Below are positions 57,652 to 64,000 of a stretch of 64,000 nucleotides of DNA, one piece after another (positions within the stretch are counted from its first letter, which is position 1; every line of letters begins with the position of its first letter). The DNA is from Dryomyza anilis (lineage: Eukaryota; Arthropoda; Insecta; Diptera; Dryomyzidae). The translations under genes were made by a program, and so were the position numbers. The stretch lies in assembly GCA_951804985.1 (NCBI GenBank), contig OX638131.1, forward strand, positions 54,557,078 to 54,621,077, given 5' to 3'. The notes beneath the pieces were generated by a model, which was given only the letters and a program-made list of their open reading frames with translations, was not told where the DNA came from and ran no database searches.

Positions 57652-58620
57652 GTTAGAACCCATAAAAATAACAATATAAAACCAATTAGCTTAGCATTGA
57701 CAACTAAACTCGTAGATTGCAACGTTATGAAAACATTATGCAACATATAGAAAAAATAAATCTAACCATAAGATATAGAGTAATCATTAAATAAAACATT
57801 AAATAACTCGTCATTTAGAGGAAGAAATAAATATAAATAGTTTAGGAAAACAGTAAGTAAAAACAAAAGAAAAAATATAATAATAAAAAAAAACATAGGA
57901 CATATTAAAATCAATAATTTAGTAACAAAAAAATAAAAAAAATATATATATAGGTATTAAATATTACTTTTTTTCTTAAAAAGAATTTTTAATTTTTAAA
58001 GAAAAAAAAGAGGAAAAAAAATAAGAAGAGATAAAAAAAATATGAAAAAGAAAAGAGGGATAGAAATTTTAATTAAAGAGAAAAAAAAAACTATTAAATT
58101 AAATTTTTAACTATTAAATTTTTAAAGAAGAAAAAAAGAGATAAATACATAGACAAATACAAAAAAATACTGTATTAAAAATAACTAAAAATGTATTTAA
58201 AATAAATACATATGTATTTGATTTACGTCCAAAAGCATATGTCTTTATTTTTACTAAACTGATGTTGTTGTTTTTATATGGAAAATAACTACATAATTTA
58301 ACAGTTATCTATATAAAATTTCAATACATATGTATTAAAAAAACCTACATTTTGCCTTTATTTATACGTCCAGAAATATGTAGAGAAATTACTACATATG
58401 CCTTATTTTTACAAAAATATGTAGATATTTTACTGTGTTGTGATAATTTATTAAATAACATATTTATTTTTATTAATTCGGAAAATTATATGAATGAATA
58501 TTAATATTATTTTTAAAATACCAAAAATAAGATACAAGTATATAAATTTGAAAAATAATTTAGTTGTTTAGTACAAATACAACAAAGATTGTTACCCACA
58601 ACCACAAAAAAATCTACACA

Positions 58621-58667
<47 letters not shown>

Positions 58668-60136
58668 AAATATAAATAAAACAAAAATTTTCCTGATCAT
58701 AAGATGGAAGCACCACTAAATATCATCAGTTCTGACGACTCAAAGGAATGGCAATTACTTAAGTGTTTCTTTTCGGTTAAAACACATAAGAATAATATGC
58801 TATGGTAAAAGCATGCGATGGTAAAACCATACCATGGTCAAACACTGAAGATGGCATATCAACTATTACTGCCTAAACAGAATACAGGCGGCGATCGAAA
58901 AATGAGAGAGCGAATATTGAAAACAAAAAAAATGCCGTCATGGCGCGCCACATCAGCAAACTACTCATCTGCAGCTGCGTGCTATATTTGTATACTGCAG
59001 AGTTGACAACTAAGTTTTAAAACCAAAAATATTCAGCGGTAAACTTAGGTGGCAGCTTTATAAACATCTCTCATTAAGACGGTTCGGTCAGATGCTACGG
59101 ATAGTTTTAGTTTATTTATATACCTCTCTCGCAGTCATCCGTCGAGTGCACAAAAAACAACAACAAAACCAGTTTCTGAAACCAATGAATTCGTTTATAC
59201 CTGCACAAGGAACGACCTTTCTTAATTCGTTCGTCAGTGATCCCACACGAATTCAAATGAAAGCATAAAACATAACATCCGTACAGTTTGTGCAATGTGT
59301 AGAGAACGAATTTTCAATACATGGTGTAACAAAGACATAAAATGTATATAATTTGCTACAGTAATTTTTTCGGTGTACAGCTTTAATAAATTGGTGGCTT
59401 TTTGACATGTCTTCCATATACATTCGAATATTATTTTAAATTGGAAATTATTTTTTTATTATTGGTAACGCTAAACATTTGGTTTTAAAAATATAAACAA
59501 AACTTAGCTGTTTTTGAAAGTAAATTATGTTTTCATATTTAGACATTTTAATAGTTCTGTTAGTTTTATGATTTTATATAATAAATTCAATTTTAACCAA
59601 CTTTTTATAAAAACAATTAACTTTAAGTGATATATATTTTTGAATACAGAGGAATTTATAGTAAATTTATAGAATATATTTTATAGAAGAATTTATAATA
59701 ATATGTAAATAATTTTAATTTAATATTTAATTTAATTTTTAAACACAAAATAATTGCATAATACATTTTATGTATTATGTAGTACACGTATTTCAAAAAT
59801 AAAAACTACAGAAAACAAATACATACTAAATATTCTGCAATATGTAGAAAACGAATTTCTAATAAATTGTGTAGTAAAATCCAGACAAATTAATACAAAT
59901 GTATTAAAAAACGATCAAAATGTAGTAGAACTGCATTTTTTCAAAACGAAGACATAAATGTAGTATAATTTACTGAAGTAAATTTTTCGGTGTATATAAA
60001 AATATATGAATATAAGGGGAAAATTAAAAAAAAGAAGGAGGCATAAAAATTTTAATTAAAGAGAAGAAAAAAAAAGAAGAACATAAGAAGAGAAGAAAAA
60101 ATATATACATAGGAAAAAAAGATAAGAGAAAAAATT
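57652..60136. other. AT-rich noncoding region
   Basis: No gene. It holds purine-rich and AT-rich low-complexity tracts (57,840-58,150), a TAAA microsatellite (58,621-58,669), and two related segments, 59,275-59,395 and 59,825-59,995, that both end in aatttttcggtgta-type sequence. The tract at 60,000-60,120 resembles that at 58,010-58,100. Confidence 0.65.
58621..58669 (+). repeat. (TAAA)n microsatellite
   Basis: About 12 units of taaa, pure. Confidence 0.97.
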
Positions 60137-60179
60137 TATAGATTGTTTGATGATTGATTGAAGGAGGGGGGAAAAACCC

Positions 60180-60198
60180 CTCTGTGCATCGCACAGAG
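60180..60198. repeat. Hairpin near the LINE 3' end
   Basis: CTCTGTGC, ATC, GCACAGAG: a perfect 8-bp stem with a 3-nt loop. It lies next to AGGGGGG/CCCCT, which could extend the fold. Some LINEs use 3' stem-loops for recognition by their own RT. Confidence 0.7.
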
Positions 60199-60274
60199 TA
60201 CACCTAGGCCATAAAGTAGGCCCGTTGTGACCCCTCGGATCATGAGTCGTCTGTAATATGTTGTAGCTGTTATG

Positions 60275-60613
60275 CTACTCAGTGGAGTTTAGAAATTCCG
60301 TGAATTTGACAAATTTTCTTAGAACTTTCCAGTCCAAGCTTCCCAGTTGTTTCAATGATGAAATAAGCGGAGCTCCAAAGTGGGTGAATCTAAGTCTGGC
60401 AAATACCGGGCAGTGACACAAGTAGTGTTCAAGCGTCTCTGTCTCTTCCTCACAGGCCTTGCAGAAGTAAGAGTCGACTCTTCCCAATTTGAAAAGATGA
60501 CCTCTTCGCTCATTATGGCCCGTGAGGATGCATGTGTATTGTTTTAACTCCTTTTTATTAATTGTTTTGGATTTGTTCGGGGGACCCCATAGCCATTTAG
60601 TTGCTTGGCCCAC
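60275..60613 (-). pseudogene. LOA-like LINE: C-terminal Cys/His domain
   Basis: The 112-codon frame contains CKACEEETETLEHYLCHC, the Cys/His cluster found after RNase H in LOA/I/R1-type ORF2 proteins. It ends with a stop at the presumed ORF2 end. Confidence 0.8.
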
Positions 60614-60719
60614 GCTCGATTCTTCCCATGATTTTTTTGTGAAGTCGATAAGCCCATGAGCTCATCTCGTTTTTTATAAATTGGAACGGTCTGCCGGTTA
60701 TGACTGAGATTGTGACCAT

Positions 60720-61060
60720 TTATGATCCATTTCTCGCCAATTCGTCGGCTATTTCATTCCCCTCAATGCTACAGTGTCCTGGGACCCAGATAATGTCCAC
60801 AGTGTTAACAAGTAAGAGATCAGCAAGGGCCTCTTTACATTGTAGAACCACTCTGGATTTCACCTTGTCCGTGGATAAAGCTCTAATGGCAGCTTGACTG
60901 TCTGAGAAAATTTCAATACACTTGTCTACACAGTGAGTGCTTTGTATAAATTTAGCCCCTTCTGTTATAGCCACTACTTCCGACTGAAAGACGGTGTTGT
61001 GGTCATTCAGACGAAGGATTTCTTTTGCAGAAAAGGCTTCACAGATCCTTCAGTATAGAG
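60720..61060 (-). pseudogene. LOA-like LINE: RNase H domain
   Basis: IEIFSDSQAAIRAL (catalytic Asp) and IWVPGHCSIEGNEIADELAR (His/Asp) are clear. The upstream strand reads LYTEGSV where YTDGS is expected, a change at the first catalytic Asp, and is out of frame with the rest. Confidence 0.82.
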
Positions 61061-61294
61061 GTGGATCCCCGAATTGCTAGACAATACCTGACCGTTGTCC
61101 CATTCCTCCCTAGTCGGGAAAGCGAACTTTGCGGCGGTAAGATTGGTTTCCTCCGGGATGCGGTCGCAGTTCCAATAACCTGTGGAAACAGTATTAGATA
61201 TTGAGTTAAATATGGTTTGGTGATTGGTTAATGTCTCGGAATTGAGCCATCCCCCAAGGATGTTTAGTCGAGCCGCTGCGGCAGCGGCCTCATA

Positions 61295-61585
61295 TTAACC
61301 TTGAATTTGTATTAGGCGTATGTTTAGAATAGAGTTGATCGAAGTGGTAGACATCGCACCTGAAATGACGAGACAACACGCCCGTTGCACTTTCTCGAGT
61401 GGTTTGATGTTACATTTTCGTCCCAAAGCTGTCCACCATACAAGTGACGCATATGTGAGTATTGGTCGTACAACGCTGGTGAAAATCCAGTGGGTCATCT
61501 TGGGTCGAAGAGTCTCCATGACCCTCTTTTTGCGGAGCGCATATTCTTTTTGTATACACTGAGTTTTTGGTAGTAGAGATCCCAA
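61295..61585 (-). pseudogene. LOA-like LINE: RT thumb/connection
   Basis: MTHWIFTSVVRPILTYASLV and VQRACCLVISGAM are the typical thumb region after the RT palm. The palm itself, with the YADD motif, is not present upstream. Confidence 0.85.
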
Positions 61586-61725
61586 TGCTCTGTAGTATTT
61601 AATCTTTTAGCTTTATCGAAAAGTCTCCGATCCAGGGTTTTTCCTTGAAAGACTCTCGGGTGCGAAGAGGGCAAGCCTCTTCGAATGCTCGTATAAGGCT
61701 ATTTGTTATGGTTTTGACCTCCCCG

Positions 61726-62496
61726 TCAAGAACTAAAAGGGGGTGCGGGAGATACGTCTAACGCATTCTTTAAAAGTCTTCTGAATAGAGCCCACTTAGT
61801 TTTCGATTTGTTGCGAAACATAGGTGGGGGTATGTTAGGAATAGATAGTTTAAAACAGACGTATCTATGATCCGAGAAGGAATGTCTGCTAGAGACATGC
61901 CAGTCTTGGACCATGTCAAGTATGTTTTTAGAAAAAAGAGTAATGTCAAGTACTTCACTTCTGACTCTAGTAATAAAGGTGGCAGAGCAACCAACGTTTA
62001 GGGTCAGAAGATCATACGCATTAATAAATTCAAATAGGGCGTGTCCTCGTGCATTACAGTCGGAGCTTCCCCATGTTGTATGGTGAGAATTGGCATCTGT
62101 ACAAATTATTAATTTCTTACCTTTTTCGGCAGCAAACCTTGTAATCCTCAGCACTTCCTCGGAGGGTGGAGGTTCCGGGGAATCATGCGGAAGATATACT
62201 GAAGACAGCATGAGGCCACCGCTCCCGTCAAAAATTGTGGTGGCGTCTGAGGAAGACAGTTCTGTGGAGAAAGAAAAGTTAAAATCCTTTTTACAGATAA
62301 TACAGGTCCTAGGGCGGCCTGCATTGAGTGTATAAAATATTTGGTATCGCGAGTCACCCCAGCCAGCAACCCTGTCATTTACAGTCCAGGGTTCCTGGAT
62401 CAGTGCGATGTGCGTCTTACCTTCTTCCATTCTCTCCATAAGCGCAGCCGTCGCCAGTCGACTCCTATGGAGGTTGATCTGCGTATGCGGAATCAT
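61726..62496 (-). pseudogene. LOA-like LINE: EEP endonuclease, start of ORF2
   Basis: The 256-codon frame starts MIPHTQINLHRSRLATAAL, a typical ORF2 start, and carries IALIQEPWTV (Glu), LIICTDANSHHTTWGSS and SFSDHRYVCFKL (SDH). The endonuclease looks complete. The frame stops at 61,726, and only about 140 bp separate it from the RT thumb, so about 1 kb of RT has been lost. Confidence 0.88.
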
Positions 62497-63640
62497 TGGG
62501 CGAGTAGCTCATACTCCTGAGAGAGCGTAAGGGTATCATCAGAAAATTCTGATTGCCCTTGGATTGCTGTTTCCCGGATTGGGCCCCAGCTCCGACAGGT
62601 TTTCCGCCCAGCTTAATGGTCACGGATGACGTAAGGAAGAAGGCACGACCCCCAGACTTCTCCAGTGTCGTGATGGAGTTCTGGTCAATGCCCACAACGA
62701 TGAGGTTTCCTGTGGAACACCTCCCAAAGTTCCACTCTCAGCCCACGGTTCTGCCTCGCTAGAATCCTAAGTTATCACACGTGGGTCGCTTCGCCCCGTT
62801 TGCTCTGACGAAGAAGGTTGCCTTACGGGTATGTCACTCAAAGCCGTAGCTTAGCGTCTCCCCATGGCTCAGGCAACCTTTCCACCAGATCGCGCAGGGT
62901 GCCGACACAGTCCAAAGACACCACGGTGATCCTATAGACTCCGCGGACAAATCTGCAGTATTCCAGATGGATTTCGGGGGTGCTGTCAGAAGAGTCGATA
63001 ATCGAGTTCGCAAGTGCGTCATTCCACACTTCCTCCAGCAATCTTTATCCTCAGCAATCTTTCCACAGGGCTGACTTTCATCGATGATGGCAAACTTGCG
63101 TTTGTCATCACGTACGTCTTGCCGTCCGCCTTCGACCTCTTCGCCGTAGACTCCCCATCGCGACGCTGTCTTTTTGTTGCGCGAGCCCCTGTATTTCGCA
63201 GTGCAGGCCGAAATGCTACGTTGGACGAGCACGACGGGATGTCATCGCTGGGAAGAGACCCCTTGATTTAAGACACGTTTGTCATGTTTTTCTTCGCCAA
63301 TCCAACCTGGCTCATCTCCTCAGGAGAGCGCAGTCGCTTGCCCGGTCCTTGTGAACCAAGTGTAGCGGCTGACTTCAACTAAGGGTCCCTGTTGTCAGCG
63401 GTTTGTTGACTGTCCGGGGAGGGGATCCCAGTGATGTGAGAGGCAGCTCTCTGGCTTTGTTTGGCGACAGCTGCAGTCGTCGGGGCAGATATCCCTACCC
63501 CTGGGTCCGTAGACCTGGTATCTAGTTCCGTGGACGACTTCATATTTGGTTTTAACGACCCCGCAAGTCGAAGTGTTTCCAGACCCTTCGGTTGTATGTG
63601 TTTAACGAACCTTCGGTCGCACAAAAAGGCCGCCCCACAG
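62465..63640 (-). pseudogene. LOA-like LINE: ORF1 (broken)
   Basis: From the 5' side: KGLETLRLAGSLKPNMKSS, KRLRSPEEMSQVGLAKKNM, then EEVWNDALANSIIDSSD and VYRITVVSLDCVGTLRDLVE in other frames, and SKGNQNF near the end. The pieces follow the order of LOA/Bilbo-type ORF1 (RNA-binding, gag-like) but are split by several frameshifts and stops. Confidence 0.72.
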
Positions 63641-63713
63641 GGATCAGACGCCTATTAGTGTTTAGAGACCCTACGGTCGGAAGAGGAGGCCGCCCACAGG
63701 GAACAGACGCCTA
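63600..63713 (-). repeat. 60-bp tandem repeat in LINE 5' region
   Basis: Two units (63,600-63,659 and 63,660-63,713) with gtttaacgaaccttcggtcg-like starts and cagacgcctattag-like ends. A weaker third unit may precede them near 63,550. Confidence 0.8.
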
Positions 63714-63890
63714 CCTGCCTGACACCAGATACTGGTGCATGGTAGGATTTTAGATATGTAACCGTCTTAGTCTAGCCACTCGTCCAAGGACCTGTCCCGG
63801 CTACCTGCCAGTATGCCCCTTGAAGTCAATGCGGCAAACACAAGCCCTCTCACTCGCTCCTGAAGGGAGCTTCGACAAAGTGCGGGTACT

Positions 63891-64000
63891 TCGAGAGGAA
63901 AAAATATATATATAAATAACAGATAATTACTATTAATTTTTTTAATGAAGAAAAAAAAATATAAAATAGGGGAATTAAAATTAAAGAAAAAAGGAAAATA
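63891..64000. other. AT/purine-rich flank
   Basis: No gene. It resembles the low-complexity tracts at 58.0 and 60.0 kb on the other side of the LINE. Confidence 0.6.

Larger units (their letters stand above)
60137..63890 (-). mobile_element. LOA/Bilbo-like LINE with internal RT deletion (minus strand)
   Basis: On the minus strand: 5' region with 60-bp repeats, ORF1, EEP endonuclease, RT thumb, RNase H, Cys/His tail, 3' region with hairpin and CAAT-rich end. The presence of RNase H plus an ORF1 of the GLETLRLAG type points to the LOA/I group. The RT fingers and palm are missing, so it is dead. It is less AT-rich than its flanks; both edges coincide with a return to AT-rich purine tracts. Confidence 0.85.

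Noticed and set aside
58513..58716. 67-codon minus-strand ORF rich in FIYL
   Set aside because: Translation of the TAAA microsatellite.

Overview
The window looks like repeat-dense, probably heterochromatic DNA from a dipteran fly. It is very AT-rich, it holds several insect-type retroelement families, and its only recognisable host gene is a decayed copy of an insect-like Cpsf160. The exact taxon cannot be read from the sequence; a schizophoran fly is my guess. I see no intact single-copy gene, rRNA, CRISPR array or prokaryotic feature.

1-39.35 kb is dominated by one Ty3/gypsy retroelement lineage ('family A'), on the plus strand. A unit of about 6.0 kb (polypurine tract, putative LTR, leader, gag remnant, a 97-codon ORF, protease, RT, RNase H, integrase) is repeated head to tail. 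Unit 0 (tail only), units 1, 2 and 3 share an integrase-to-env deletion. Unit 4 keeps the integrase C-terminus. Unit 5 (24.7-37.2 kb) starts abruptly at protease and carries an envelope gene of the insect errantivirus/baculovirus-F type. All copies are broken, and lesions are shared in a nested way: all copies > units 1-4 > units 1-3 > units 2-3. This fits stepwise amplification of one dead element at DNA level. Between pol and env, unit 5 holds about 0.6 kb of unrelated protein-coding sequence in antisense, possibly two exons and a short intron of a host gene; unit 4 keeps part of it.

Unit 5 is split by an RTE-clade LINE (25,305-30,092) with an 11-bp target duplication. That LINE carries an internal 1,509-bp tandem duplication. 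After a last LTR (37.16 kb) comes a second, diverged env fragment, cut at 39.35 kb by a truncated minus-strand Jockey/CR1-like LINE. A Cpsf160 pseudogene fragment follows (40.9-42.2 kb), then a tRNA-like sequence (42.75 kb).

43.2-54.8 kb holds a direct segmental duplication of about 4.1 kb (copies from 43.19 and 50.03 kb). Each copy carries a foldback MITE-like element and a long hairpin. Between the copies lie a degenerate minus-strand Ty3/gypsy remnant ('family C', RNase H plus integrase) and a 51-bp minisatellite. At 54.85-57.65 kb lies a relative of family A ('family B') that still has the RT segment missing from every family A copy. 57.65-60.1 kb is AT-rich noncoding DNA with a TAAA microsatellite. 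60.14-63.89 kb is a minus-strand LOA/Bilbo-like LINE (ORF1, endonuclease, RT thumb, RNase H, Cys/His tail) that has lost the RT catalytic core.

Nothing here appears able to make a complete functional protein set. The window is best read as a record of retroelement decay, nested insertion, tandem amplification and capture of host sequence.
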